64,000 bases of DNA. Source: Scylla paramamosain. Its lineage: Eukaryota > Arthropoda > Malacostraca > Decapoda > Portunidae. The translations under genes were made by a program, and so were the position numbers. The notes beneath the pieces were generated by a model. The model saw nothing but the letters and a program-made list of their open reading frames with translations. It was not told the DNA's origin and did no database searches. This document shows positions 10,879 to 23,639 of this stretch, in pieces (the stretch's first letter is position 1; the number at the start of each line of letters is the position of its first letter). The DNA is taken from positions 12,187,368 through 12,251,367 of the forward strand of contig NC_087183.1 in assembly GCF_035594125.1 (NCBI RefSeq). The letters run 5' to 3'.

Positions 10879-11010
10879 TAGTGTTATAATCCTATTTGAC
10901 GATGTAGTGTTATAAAACCGTCCTATTTAACGATGTAGTGTTTAAAACCGTTCTATTTGATGGTGTAGTGTTAAATAACAGTTCTATTTGACGATGCAGC
11001 GCCATAAAAT
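10879..11010 (+). repeat. tandem repeat, about 31-bp unit, 4.5 copies
   Basis: Units begin 'tagtgtt' at 10879, 10905, 10936 and 10966, with a diverged 'cagcgcc' at 10997. Each carries 'ttctatttgacgatg' or a close variant. Spacing is 26, 31, 30 and 31 bp. Confidence 0.85.
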
Positions 11011-11410
11011 TTCCCTCTTTGATGCCCATGAATCTCAATTTTGCCCCCGCACTCATTGACAAAGGGTTCATAGATTAATTCAAGCCACTGCAATAATGAA
11101 TCAGTTAAATCTTTGGGCAATATCTGTGTACAAAGGATAACTTCTCTGGAATCAGTATGCACCAGAAGGACAGTTTGTCTTTTCACAGCGTCACATCTGC
11201 GTTCACAACTATAGAGTAAAACAATGTTCAGGACAATCTGTGTATATGAATTTTCACCCTCCTCTCTCAGCCATCAGCAGCACGCGTCACCCGCGCCAGG
11301 GAACATAACGCAGCACGCCAACCTTTGTTTAAAAAAAGTGTATTTCGTGTAATTTGTCGCTGCTTGTGTATTTTAAGCCCTTGCCTCGCCATTCCTCAAT
11401 AAACCTTTAA
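11011..11410. other. unique sequence, no gene seen
   Basis: A 71-codon minus-strand open frame (10971-11186) has a normal-looking composition, but it overlaps the tandem repeat at one end and lacks splice or homology support. Confidence 0.4.
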
Positions 11411-12060
11411 TTATGTTCCGCCTCTGCTCCCTCGCTTCCCTCCCGCCTCCGCCTCTTTCACCCCCTCCACGCCTCGCCTCACCTCTTGTATACACACCCT
11501 CCTCTTTTTTCTTTACTTTTTAAACATCCTCCCTTCCCCTCTTTCCCTCACTTTCCTCACCTCTGCTGTTCTGTTTACTTACATTTTTATACCTACTTTT
11601 TTCTTCTTTCCTCTTTTGTTTTCCAGTTTCGGAACTTCGACTTTTTTTTTCTTGATGGTCTTTATTTCTCTCTGCTCATTTTTGTGGCCCAGGAGGAATT
11701 ATTTTATAGCCTCAGGAACCAAAGACAGAGATCTATGTATTGACAGGAACAGAAACTCGCCCTCCCTTTTCTCTTTCCTACACGTTTTCCTTCCTCTCTC
11801 TCCATCTTTCCACGCCCTTCCCTCCCTTCCTCTTTCTCTCTCTCTCTTCTCTTCTCTTCTCTTTCCTTCTCTCCTTCCTTGCCATCCTAAAAAAAGTAAA
11901 AGAGAGAGGCTTAGCAGTATCAGCATTGCTTGTGTTCTTACTTTTCTCCTTCTCTTCCCTAGACCTCTTTGATATTTTTTCTTATTCCTTCCTTTGCTCC
12001 CTTTACTCCCTCCCTTCCTTCCTCTTCTCCCTTTCCTCCCTCAACTCCATTCTTTCCTTC
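11410..12060 (+). other. pyrimidine-rich tract
   Basis: About 650 bp of mostly C/T on the plus strand (TCC, CCTT, TCTT mixtures), broken by a more balanced patch at 11660-11760. Not a gene. Confidence 0.65.
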
Positions 12061-12091
12061 TTTTCCGGTGCATGGTGGGGCGTGAGAGTCT

Positions 12092-12092
<1 letters not shown>

Positions 12093-12130
<38 letters not shown>
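12093..12130 (+). repeat. (GT)n microsatellite
   Basis: 38 bp GT array. Confidence 0.98.
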
Positions 12131-12133
<3 letters not shown>

Positions 12134-12180
12134 GCTGTATGGTGAATCCTGGCTGACCTTTGATTTTAACTCGTTTGCTC

Positions 12181-12182
<2 letters not shown>

Positions 12183-12257
<75 letters not shown>
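12183..12257 (+). repeat. (GA)n microsatellite
   Basis: 75 bp uninterrupted GA array. Confidence 0.99.
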
Positions 12258-12258
<1 letters not shown>

Positions 12259-12317
12259 CAATTATCGGAAAGTAACCTCAGTAGTCTGGAAATAACCATT
12301 GGGAAATATTATACAGT

Positions 12318-12356
12318 GTTCCGCTGTACCACTGGTTCGGATCCCGGTGTCTGGAG
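12318..12356 (+). other. pol III B-box-like motif, possible SINE remnant
   Basis: GGTTCGGATCC at 12334-12344 differs by one base from the tRNA B-box form GGTTCGAATCC. It lies just after a GA array, a common place for SINE tails. No good A box was found at normal spacing, so a tRNA or intact SINE is not supported. Confidence 0.2.
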
Positions 12357-12370
12357 GGCTGCACTTAGAG

Positions 12371-12460
12371 GCAAATAATGGGGAGTTAAACTAATTAGTG
12401 CTAATCGCGGGCCAATTAGCTTGATTTGGTTAGTTAGCGAGGTGCGCATACTCTCATTAA
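12371..12460 (+). promoter_or_regulatory. homeodomain-type motif cluster
   Basis: TAAT/ATTA cores are dense: TAATGG (12376), TAATTAG (12392), TAATC (12402), CAATTAG (12413) and CATTAAAA (12455). The text is not a simple repeat. Candidate conserved non-coding or enhancer element; no conservation data available. Confidence 0.3.
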
Positions 12461-13620
12461 AACACCAGCGACAGACAGGGATGGTACGTACCGCGGAGAT
12501 GGGGAGATGGGATGGTGCACTCGAGGTAACATGTTGAGTCACGTTCAGTCACGTTGTGCATCCACTTCTATTGTGTTAAATGTCTCCCTATAGTCTTAGT
12601 CCTTTGATCTGCTGAGAACCTCTTTGTTAAACTAGAGAACTTGGATTGTCAGCTGATTAGAGAACCCAAGATTGACTTAAAACGATACAGATACTCATGG
12701 TGGAAATAAATTAATAATCTTACTCAGTTTTCAGCCATTATTGTACTGAGGGATCTTCTGTATTACTTACGAAGGTCCCTGGTTAGTGAAAATGTAATGT
12801 GGTGAAAGAGAAGTAAAGAAAGAGAAGGATGAGAGGAAAGTAACGTATTGATTGAATTTGTAATGCGTTTCTGATTTAGTAAAAAGTAGTAATGGGAATG
12901 AAGAGAAGGGAGAAAAAGTACCATAGTGAATGATGGAATATTTGTGGATGCATAGCTGATTAACAAAGTAGTATTAATGTAATGTGCTGGAAATAGCTTT
13001 CTTTTTATATTTGTATAGTTTATTTTTGTCCCATGCTTTCTCTTTTTTTCTAACTTGGATTTTAGTTTTCAGGAATAATGTCTTGATTTTTAGTAGTTTT
13101 CTACTTCTAAGATGCATAAGATTTTACAAAAAGTGGCATATTTTCTTCCTTTCCTTACCTGAGATTATAGTCCCTAGAAAGACTTCGATATTTTTCATTT
13201 TGTTCGAGCGGCATATTAGTTGTTACAAAAAAAAGGTCTCGTTGTTTTTATCTTTATTCTTCACCAGAGATCAGTTGCATTAGAAAAACCTTGTATCCTT
13301 ATCTTTTCCTTCACCCGAAATGGCAGTTTTTTTTTTTTCTGATTCTCTTTCAGTATTTATTTATCTATTTATTTTTATTTACTTATCTATTTATTTATTT
13401 TTATCCTTTTTTTTTTTTTTTACAGATCCTCTCTCATTTCAGTACAAGATGGAAGAATGATTCGAGTCTTTGTTTCCTTTCATTTGATACTCGTTTCATA
13501 TTCAGGGCAGCTCCGGTAATGCCCTTGTATGTACATGTGCACTTTTTTGTTTGTGTCAGTTTTAAGACGATTTATTTCATGTTGTATCGTTCACTTATTA
13601 AATTTGTCGGGTGTGCGAGG
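12460..13620. other. AT-rich unique sequence, no gene seen
   Basis: Contains TTTA/TTTATC text at 13355-13405 and T runs. An acceptor-like 'tttttacag' at 13425 has no convincing exon after it. Confidence 0.5.
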
Positions 13621-13735
13621 AACGAGGTAAGCAGCCGAGAATTAGAGCCGCTCAATGGGTTATTAATTAGGCCTAAACACTACTGTTGACGGAGGCAGGT
13701 AAGGAAAATAATTAGGCCGTGGGAACTTGGCAGGT
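13620..13735 (+). promoter_or_regulatory. paired TAATTAGGCC motifs, possible regulatory element
   Basis: The 10-mer TAATTAGGCC occurs exactly at 13664-13673 and again at 13709-13718. TAATTA is a classic homeodomain core. The surroundings are non-repetitive and GC-balanced. Confidence 0.3.
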
Positions 13736-13812
13736 TTTTGTAATTTTCTCAAGATGATTAAGCAGTAGGGAAATATTTAAAGGGAAGGAAGGGTGTGGTT
13801 ATTATTATCACT

Positions 13813-13843
13813 ACTTCTACTACTACTACTACTACTACTACTT
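13813..13843 (+). repeat. (TAC)n microsatellite
   Basis: Nine or so TAC/ACT triplets. Confidence 0.95.
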
Positions 13844-15536
<1,693 letters not shown>

Positions 15537-15590
15537 ACACGGTCACACACAGACATATGCGCATACACGTACCCAAACCCATTAACAACC

Positions 15591-15592
<2 letters not shown>

Positions 15593-15632
<40 letters not shown>
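15593..15632 (+). repeat. (AC)n microsatellite
   Basis: 40 bp AC array. Confidence 0.98.
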
Positions 15633-15636
<4 letters not shown>

Positions 15637-15903
15637 TGAGGTAGGTATAAGCATGTTGGCATCACTTGATTAGCTTTGTTCGTGTTGGGAGTTTATCAAG
15701 CACACTACCCTTTGCTAGTACTTTCCTCTCACCCTCATTTGAAGTCGAAGTAGCGGTCCTCACGCCACGGCTCCTCCTCCTGTACACTCCGCCAGCACGC
15801 AGCTCAACGTTATCTCGCACGCATACACGTTTTTTTTTTTTTAATGTTTTGATTACAATTTCTCACGTATGAATAAAGTGTAGTGGTGTGTGTCTGGGGA
15901 GGG

Positions 15904-15904
<1 letters not shown>

Positions 15905-15953
<49 letters not shown>
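15905..15953 (+). repeat. (GT)n microsatellite
   Basis: 49 bp GT array. Confidence 0.98.
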
Positions 15954-15957
<4 letters not shown>

Positions 15958-16007
15958 GAAAAGGAAGTAAGTAAATGAAGTGTACTAGTAGTTGTAGAAG
16001 TAGCAGT

Positions 16008-16009
16008 AC

Positions 16010-16046
<37 letters not shown>
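16008..16046 (+). repeat. (AGT)n microsatellite
   Basis: About 12 AGT triplets after a degenerate start at 15985. Confidence 0.97.
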
Positions 16047-16047
<1 letters not shown>

Positions 16048-17395
16048 TGTTTGTCTTCGTTTAAAAAAATAAAAACAGCAAATATGTAAATAAGATGAGT
16101 AAATATACAAGTTGTTTAAATAAGTAATTAATGAACATACGTGAATAAGTAAGCAAACAAACAATTAAATAACTAAGGAAGCAAATTAGCTAAGTAATAA
16201 AATAAATAAGCAATAAATTTAAGTAGTTCTGAAAATTGTGTAGTACATATATATCAGGCAAGTATACGGTGTTTTGGCTCCGTATCTGCTTTAATACAAT
16301 ATATATTCATGAATGTATTTTACCTGCATCACCTCAGGTTCAAATTAATTCGAAATGATGTTTATATTCGCAGAACTGAAATTCTTTGCGTAATTCAAAC
16401 ATACATTCATCTTTAATTTATTTCTTTGATTGGTAACGTCTTGCACAGCTTTTCTGCATAATTAACCAGGGAAAATAGACTAGAGAAGAAAAAAGGGGAA
16501 AGAACTCTCACTGTGCTGTTCTCGAATAATCATAAGGGAAGGTCTCATGACTCTCGCCTTTCAATATTTACAATCTGTCTTTAATTTTTCCCTCAATTAC
16601 ATCCTCTAGTCTTCACATCACTTCCCATCAGAAGCCCTTCACTTCGGTCGTTCTTATCTCCCTTGATCCTTACAGACACAATGATTAACTGTCCTTCCCC
16701 TTAATATAGACAAGTTAAGCTTTTCCAATCTCGCATTTCAAGTCTTTTAGGGTCAGTAGCGTTTTGTAAGCTCTATTATTATTCCCAGTTAGTTTTGTAT
16801 TTTTCCCCTTGTCAGAAGACCACGCCATTGTAGTCTGGCAAGTATTACATGTCCTTAATCCTTGTAGTTGAAAGCCACGTTCGTGTTTATTATTCATATC
16901 CCTCACTGGTCTTTTTTTTTCGTACGTATTTTTGTACTTTTGTGTGTATGTATATGTGTGTGTGGCTGGGTGTGTAATGACGGATTATCGTTTAATATTA
17001 TCTTTCGTTATACCTCCTCTTCTTTGTACTTTGCTTCCTCGTTACCCATCATGTACTACCTACTGTGTGTGTGTGTGTGTATGTGTGTGTGTGTGGGCGG
17101 GCGAGAGCATATGCGTGAGAGTGCATTGTTCATGTTCATTTACCGCGATGGAAATTACTCCTCTCCTGTTTGTTTCGGGGCATTACCAAGATTGCTGCCA
17201 TGATAAGCATTTAATCCACTCTTCCCTCTCTTTACCCGCATGCTGGAAACATGTCTATTTTACTATATTTCCGCAGCGGGATGAAACGAACTCGCGGGGC
17301 CACGGGCGGGTCGAGGGCACACCGTGGGTCTCCCCTGTGCAAATAACGTCAGTTCACAACTTTGCTTCGCGTTGAAAATACGACCTTGACGCGGA
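16047..17395. other. unique sequence, no gene proven
   Basis: AT-rich AAATAAGTAAG text at 16060-16230. Short GT runs near 16940 and 17065-17095. At 17283 a good acceptor-like site (actatatttccgcag) precedes 32 open codons (RDETNSRGHGR...) ending in TGA, but no donor or homology supports it. Confidence 0.4.
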
Positions 17396-17399
17396 ACTT

Positions 17400-17880
17400 G
17401 TTGTCAGGGTAAAAATACGAGGGTTTAAAGGTGACTGGTAGCTTGTAGGGCTGCTGATGAATGAGCCAGGGCTGTGAAAGAGTACAGGGAGATGAGTCTG
17501 GCCTGTGTGTGAGTGGTGGATGAGTCAGGGGTGAGTTAGTGCTGATGGTGGATAAGTTATTGTGCATGAATACTGATGGATGAGTCAGATTTACATGGAT
17601 GCTGGAGGATGAGTGAAGCTGATGGGTGAGTGAGTCTTCTAGATTACTGCTGATGTATTAGTCAGGCTTGTACTGCTACTGCTGGATGAGTCAGACTTGT
17701 ATGAGTGCTGATGAATGACAGTGGCTTGTGGGATTACTGAAGCTGAAGAGTCAGATATATGGATGAGTGCCGATGAATGACAGGCTTATGGTGCGGACAG
17801 GGTACTAACAGATGTGTCAGACTTAATGCTGAGTACTGAATGAGACAAACTGCTACTAGTGAGTCAGGATGGCAGTGAGA
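17400..17880 (+). repeat. degenerate tandem repeat carrying TGAGTCA motifs
   Basis: Short phrases 'ctgatgaatga', 'ctggatgagtcag' and 'cttgtatgagtgctga' recur in order with a spacing of roughly 30-60 bp. Exact TGAGTCA (AP-1 type) occurs at 17521, 17581, 17687 and 17860. Confidence 0.75.
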
Positions 17881-18161
17881 GGTGATGGATGTGCTAACCT
17901 TCAATAAGGAGAACGAGTCTTGAGTGTAATATCAGCAAAGGGATTGTCGTGGGAGAAAATTGCGATCGTCAGTAGAAATTCACGAGTCTAAGACCACGAG
18001 CAGGAAGGGAAGGAATGCGCACCGCCGAATTCATTGCGACTCACAAATAAAACGTTAATTGCAGGGTGAACCGCGCGAGACTCTCTGGTTTGGGGGAGGA
18101 AAAGTAAAGGCTCTAGAAATGGGAGAAAAAAATCATGGGGTTTAGTCAGAAAATTTTGCCA

Positions 18162-18163
<2 letters not shown>

Positions 18164-18223
<60 letters not shown>
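18164..18223 (+). repeat. (AC)n microsatellite
   Basis: 60 bp AC array. Confidence 0.99.
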
Positions 18224-18225
<2 letters not shown>

Positions 18226-18286
18226 GACGACTGAGAATATGATAATCTTAATTCATGTTGTTTTTTTCGTTCTTGCCGCTTGGTCC

Positions 18287-18322
18287 TGCAGTAGTAGTAG
18301 TAGTAGCAGTAGTAGTAGTAGT
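18287..18322 (+). repeat. (AGT)n microsatellite with AGC change
   Basis: AGT triplets with one AGC unit. Confidence 0.95.
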
Positions 18323-19040
18323 GTAATAATGCCTTTCTCCTCAACACTCCATAGAATCACGTACCATACTTGTCCATTCTTCCCCGTACATGTGCAGTAC
18401 ACGACTCGGACTATACGTTTTTTTTTTTTTTTCTATGTAGGAAATAGAAATGATTATTGGTATCTGCAGTGTGACATGGCACGCGACGGACGGCAGTGGT
18501 GGCTGTGTGATGGGCGGGTTTATGGGAAATTGGAAAGTGTGTTATTTATGTGGATTGTTCTCTGTTTTGTTTGTCTGTTTGTTGATTGTGTGTGTGTGTC
18601 TGTGTGTGTGTGTGTGCGTGTGTGTGCATGCAACGGAATCTAATTTTTTGTTCGAAAATTATTGTTTAATTTCGAATTACTCTGAACCTCATTATGTTTT
18701 GTAATCATTAACGAAAAAATACAATGCCTTGTTTATTTCACCTTTTTTTTTCCACATTTGTTGCGCGATGCACATTTTAGTGATAGCAATTTGTAGCGAT
18801 TATTCTCATGTTTTATTCATGTATTCCTAGTGATGTGTGTGTCGGTGTGTCTGTTGGCGCGTGGGGGGTGCTGGAGGGCTGCTTCGCCTGGAGGGGCAGA
18901 GAGAGAGAGAGAGAGAGGGGTTAATGCTCTTATAAAAAAAAAAAAAAAGAAAAAGCGAAAGCACAGTTTTGTGTTACTGGGTGTATGTGCTGTTTTTGGT
19001 GCCATAATGGTGTAGCATTCCGGTAATGTATGTGACAGTG
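18323..19040. other. unique sequence, no gene seen
   Basis: T run at 18419-18432, short GT run at 18590-18625, short GA run at 18899-18917 and A run near 18935. No supported gene. Confidence 0.5.
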
Positions 19041-19044
19041 GCGT

Positions 19045-19105
19045 AGTGGTGGTGATGGTGGTGGTGGTGGGGGTGGTGGGGGTGGTGATGATAATGATGA
19101 TTATA
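19045..19105 (+). repeat. (GGT)n / (GAT)n, G-rich
   Basis: GGT triplets with two GGGGG runs, then GAT/AAT triplets. The many GG pairs could form a two-layer G-quadruplex. Confidence 0.9.
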
Positions 19106-19146
19106 ATTATGAAAATTTTGAAGACGATGGAATTGGCCATGATCTC

Positions 19147-19171
19147 AATAATATAATAATAATAATAATAA

Positions 19172-19202
<31 letters not shown>

Positions 19203-19254
19203 AAGAAGAAGAAGAAGAAGAAGAAGAAGAAGAAGAAGAAGAAAAGAAGAAGAA
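19147..19254 (+). repeat. (AAT)n then (GAA)n
   Basis: ATA triplets to about 19173 change to about 26 GAA triplets. GAA/TTC is a triplex-forming repeat. Confidence 0.98.
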
Positions 19255-19323
19255 TAGTCACCACCACAACTTTCATCATCATCATCATCATAATGAAAAC
19301 AATGCCGATAATGTACTCTTGAT

Positions 19324-19375
<52 letters not shown>
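19324..19375 (+). repeat. (AAC)n microsatellite
   Basis: 17 ACA/AAC triplets, followed by degenerate AATA/AACA text to 19475. Confidence 0.98.
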
Positions 19376-19589
19376 GTAATACCAACATCGATAATACTGA
19401 CGATAATAACATTACCAGTATTAACAATATTAACAATAACAGTAGCAATAACAGAAACAATAACACCAATGATAATAATGGTCATATATTTGGCCTGAAA
19501 TTCGCTAAGAACATAAAATCTAATTGACCAGAGGGGAGGGAGCGGCGATATGCAGGAATAAAAACAGACTATTATCATGTGTAAGTGCT

Positions 19590-20095
19590 GGAGGGGAGGA
19601 AGAGCGCCAGAAGAGTGCCTGGGGGAGGAGTGCCAAGGGTAACAGGGATAAAGAGTGCCGAGAGAATAAAGGGAGAGAGTGCTAGAGAAATGGGGAAGTC
19701 GTGCAAAGGGTCAAGGAAAAAGTGCCAAAGGGAAAGACCAGTGCCACAGTGATGAGGGGAGAGAGTGCCAAGGCGATATAGGATAATGAGTGCCAAAGGG
19801 ATAAAGGGAAAGAATGCACAGGAGATATTAGGAAAAGGGTTTTAAGGGGATAAGGGAAAAGTGCCAAGGGAAAAAGAGCAGTGTGAAAGGGATATGGGAA
19901 GAGGTGCCAAGGAAATAAGGAAGAGGTGCCAAGAGATAAAGAGAGTGTTCAAGGATACGGGGGAAGATGCCAGGGATATAAGTGGTGAGGAACCCCAGAA
20001 AATAAGGAAAGAGGTGCCAAAGAGATAGGAGAAGAGAGTGTCAAGGAAATAAGGGAAGTGCCAAAGGGATAATGGGGGAAGAAAATGTTAAATAT
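19590..20095 (+). repeat. degenerate tandem repeat, GTGCCAAGGG unit family
   Basis: 'gtgccaa' with 'agggataaagggaa' recurs about 20 times in 500 bp at a spacing of about 20-45 bp. The minus strand gives spurious open frames full of FPLSLWH. Every copy differs, so the array is old. Confidence 0.85.
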
Positions 20096-20099
20096 GCCA

Positions 20100-20455
20100 A
20101 AAGGGAAAACTAAATAGGTCTCAGTGACGAATGGAGAAGTCAGTGCCACAACCCGACTCCTCCTTGGCACTGTTACGAAATGATTATTGTGGTGATAGAA
20201 CCTGCAGCCGAGAAACTGGTGGTGATGATATTTTCCCACCTGCCTGCAAATAACACCTAATTACTCACTGCAAGGCGGGTCATTAACGGCTATTTTTTTG
20301 TCGTGTTTATGAAAATTACGCGGAAAATACTGGCCTTGGGTTGGGTTATACTGTGAGGGGTGTCCTGCGCCTTAAATAGGTCAGGGTTTTAGTGTGCGTT
20401 GCGTGTCTTCGGGCTTAAAGGGAGTGGTGTTCAAACAGTGCCCCTCACTTGCCTC
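20100..20455. other. unique, GC-balanced sequence, no gene seen
   Basis: Non-repetitive text at 20230-20440. No splice-bounded open frame found. Confidence 0.4.
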
Positions 20456-20520
20456 CTCCTCCTCCTCCTCCTCCTTCTACAAAGCGACCAGGCGTAGCGA
20501 ATAGAGACACTTCCACCTTA

Positions 20521-20556
20521 CCTGTAGTAGTCGTAGTAGTAGTAGTAGTAGTAGTA
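20521..20556 (+). repeat. (AGT)n microsatellite
   Basis: AGT triplets with a TCG change near the start. Confidence 0.93.
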
Positions 20557-20777
20557 CGTAGGGACAACCCTTTATAACGTCTCCCCTTTCTCTCTCTCAG
20601 GTAATATTTTGTTCTTGATCAGAGGTTTTCGTCTTTTGTTCTACTGCCTGTTATATTTTTGCTTGCTTGCTTGCTTACCTGAGCCAGACTTAATTGTGCC
20701 TAGGAGTGTGTGGAAAAGTGAATGTAGAATGAAGGAGTATAGTATTTCTGTTCTGTTTGATTAGGAGTAGCGAAGGT

Positions 20778-20850
20778 GAAGTAGTAGTAGTAGTAGTAAT
20801 AGTAGTAGTAGTAGTTGTTGTTGTTGTTATTGTTGTTGTTGTTGTTGTTG
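20778..20850 (+). repeat. (AGT)n then (GTT)n
   Basis: AGT triplets to about 20815 followed by GTT triplets, the same pairing as at 1120-1200. Confidence 0.96.
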
Positions 20851-21836
20851 CTGTACAGGTTACGTGACAAAATCCATAGGAAGTAGTAGGCCCAATCTGA
20901 CCTCTTCTTTATAATGCATACAGAACTATCATATATGTATTTTCTCCTCAATAAACCATCAATATTACCATCCAGCCTTCTGTTCTCGGATTCTGACACG
21001 CTTCCTTCATCCTGACAGCAATAACCTTCCATCACAGCCTTCCTCTTCACCCACACTAACCACACACATCTCACTATCACAGCTCACCCGCACCACAAAC
21101 TTTCCCTGGAACCTTGCCCCGTACACACCTCTTCCCTTTATATCTGCTGCGGCCCTCATACCTACACCCTCACATAATACATACCCTTCCATCCCCTCAG
21201 GCCCTGACACCTCACTTACCTTACCTTGTTTCCCTCTCACAAACCACTTTTCCCTCAACTTGCACGCTTCGCTCTCTCTCTAACCTCCTACCTTTTTCCC
21301 TATAGTCCTTTTCCTGCCGTGTCCCGTCCGTCCTGTCTCTCTCATCTCCCCCCATCGTAGCCTGTCGCCCTGTCTGTCCCTTCTGTTCCTCATCTAATTC
21401 ATGGGAGTCTGTATTCTGGTTCCGTTGTGTTTTTTGTCAGGTTCGGTCGATCGGTGAGGGTCTGTCCTGCAAAAGAGGTGAGCGGTCGCGTTGGGTTAAG
21501 CCAGTGCATGTTTTATCAGCTTGTACCTGTTCTCCGGATGGCTTTTCTGTTATTTTTATTTATGAACGATCCTTTCTTTCTCTTTCTCTCTCTCTCTTCT
21601 TTTTTTTTTTCTCTTTGAAGTGGTGACTTTATTTTTTTTTTTTTTGGGGGGTGGGGGTATTCATCAGTTATTTATGCTTGCTGCTTCATGTTTTTTTTTT
21701 TTTTTTAATATTTCTGCAATCTATTTTTTGGCCACTATCTTTTTTTTTTCCATTAAGTTTTCCTTTAATTTCCATCTGCATATGAACTTTTGATTTAATT
21801 ATTTCCTTCCTTTCATTTCATTAATTCCACGTTCCC

Positions 21837-21839
<3 letters not shown>
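20851..21839. other. unique to pyrimidine-rich sequence, no gene seen
   Basis: C/T-rich from 20990 to 21400 on the plus strand, then T-rich with runs of 11-15 T at 21600-21740. Confidence 0.5.

Positions 21840-21902
<63 letters not shown>
21840..21902 (+). repeat. (CT)n microsatellite
   Basis: 63 bp uninterrupted array. Confidence 0.99.
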
Positions 21903-21903
<1 letters not shown>

Positions 21904-22013
21904 AACGAAAAAATGTAAAAAAATCATCCTGACATTGTTTTTAGGTCACCTTACATATTTTCGTGGAATTAGATGTTCGTTAACGTTTCTTGCTCTATTT
22001 CTCTCCCTTTTTG

Positions 22014-22016
<3 letters not shown>

Positions 22017-22109
<93 letters not shown>
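22017..22109 (+). repeat. (GT)n microsatellite
   Basis: 93 bp with one C at about 22076. Confidence 0.99.
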
Positions 22110-22110
<1 letters not shown>

Positions 22111-22213
22111 TTCAAAAGGTCAGAAGGATGTTTTGTTCATTGGTGTATTTCGTGTGCTACTGTCGTGCAATTCTCTCTTTGTGTTTTGATCTTGTTAGTG
22201 TGTTCCTCTACTA

Positions 22214-22214
<1 letters not shown>

Positions 22215-22282
<68 letters not shown>
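22215..22282 (+). repeat. (TG)n microsatellite
   Basis: 68 bp uninterrupted array. Confidence 0.99.
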
Positions 22283-22283
<1 letters not shown>

Positions 22284-22433
22284 ATGATGGAAGCTGTTTA
22301 GAATTAGAGTTACTAGGAACGGACGCCCCACTAATAAGAGGCCAAGAGAATAGCACTATATCGCCCCCTTGGGTTCTGCTATATAACAGATTTGGCAGCA
22401 CCTTTTCTTTTCCTTCTCTCCCTCTCTCTCCGT

Positions 22434-22439
<6 letters not shown>

Positions 22440-22508
<69 letters not shown>
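22440..22508 (+). repeat. (CT)n microsatellite
   Basis: 69 bp array. Confidence 0.99.
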
Positions 22509-22511
<3 letters not shown>

Positions 22512-22844
22512 TCAGAAGATGAAAAATACTCTACCAATTTACCTGAGCCACTAATCAGCCGTTCTTTATGTTCACCCTCAGTCGTACAAAGCTACCCGCT
22601 CGTGCTCTTTGTGTCTTTCTCCGTGTGATTTTTCTCTTATTACTTCCCTCTCCTACCCCTCCTATCCTTCCTCCTCCTCCTCCTCCTCTTCACCCTAACC
22701 TTTCGCCCACGTCCACGTTGCCAAACCGATTTCAATGTTTTGAAAAATTTTTAAGAGCTGCGATTCAGCTTGTAAAATGTTTTAATGAACCTGAAAATTA
22801 TAAATATAGAACAGGGGAAAATTTTCAACTCCGCAACTTGTGAC

Positions 22845-22846
<2 letters not shown>

Positions 22847-22909
<63 letters not shown>
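22847..22909 (+). repeat. (GA)n microsatellite
   Basis: 63 bp array continuing into G/A-rich sequence to about 23000. Confidence 0.99.
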
Positions 22910-22911
<2 letters not shown>

Positions 22912-23639
22912 GGGGGGGAGGGGGAAGAGGGGAAAATGTTAAAGGAAGGGAAGAGAGGAAAAAAATGCTTGCTAGGGGGAAGGGAAGTGGTTGTGAAGCG
23001 GTGGAAGGGTGTGGGTGCAGGATGTGTGGTGAATGGAATGTGGAAGTCATCAACCACGCGGAGTATTTGAGATGCGCTAGGGAAGGATGTGGATGAGATG
23101 AGTGCGTGAGGTGAGTAAACTTGAATGGAAGCTGTGGAGGTGGATGAGAGAAAGAGAAAGACGGACATGTAGAGAGATAGAAAAAAAAAATATTGCACAA
23201 AGAGGAATATGGAAAAATAGAAAACTTACAGAATAGACAGATACAGTCAGACAGGTAGACACAGACAGATAGATAGAAAGGCACAAACAGAAATACAATT
23301 CCTAGACATGGACGGAGAGAGGTCACAGAATACCCCTTGAATATAAACGGCTGGTCTTAATTTCTCTTCCCCCTGAACACAATAGCGATGAACACATTCA
23401 TCCCCGCGCCTCTTACCGTCCTTCACCTGCCGCAACCAAAAACCCGTCCAGCCTAGATAGAAAATTCGCCAAACGCATATATGGTCGGAAGAGTGTGGAA
23501 AAAAAGAACTCTTCTATATTCCCAAAACTCATTCTGCCCTCCACCGTAGATCGCACGCGCGTGTGGAGAGATCCCCGAGGTCCCCTGCTCCCCTTCCCTC
23601 CTCCGAGTGATGTACGGAAAATTGTCAGGGCACGGAAGG

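Noticed and set aside
22751..23326. 191-codon minus-strand open frame
   Set aside because: Ser/Pro/Leu bias from purine-rich plus strand and a GA array.
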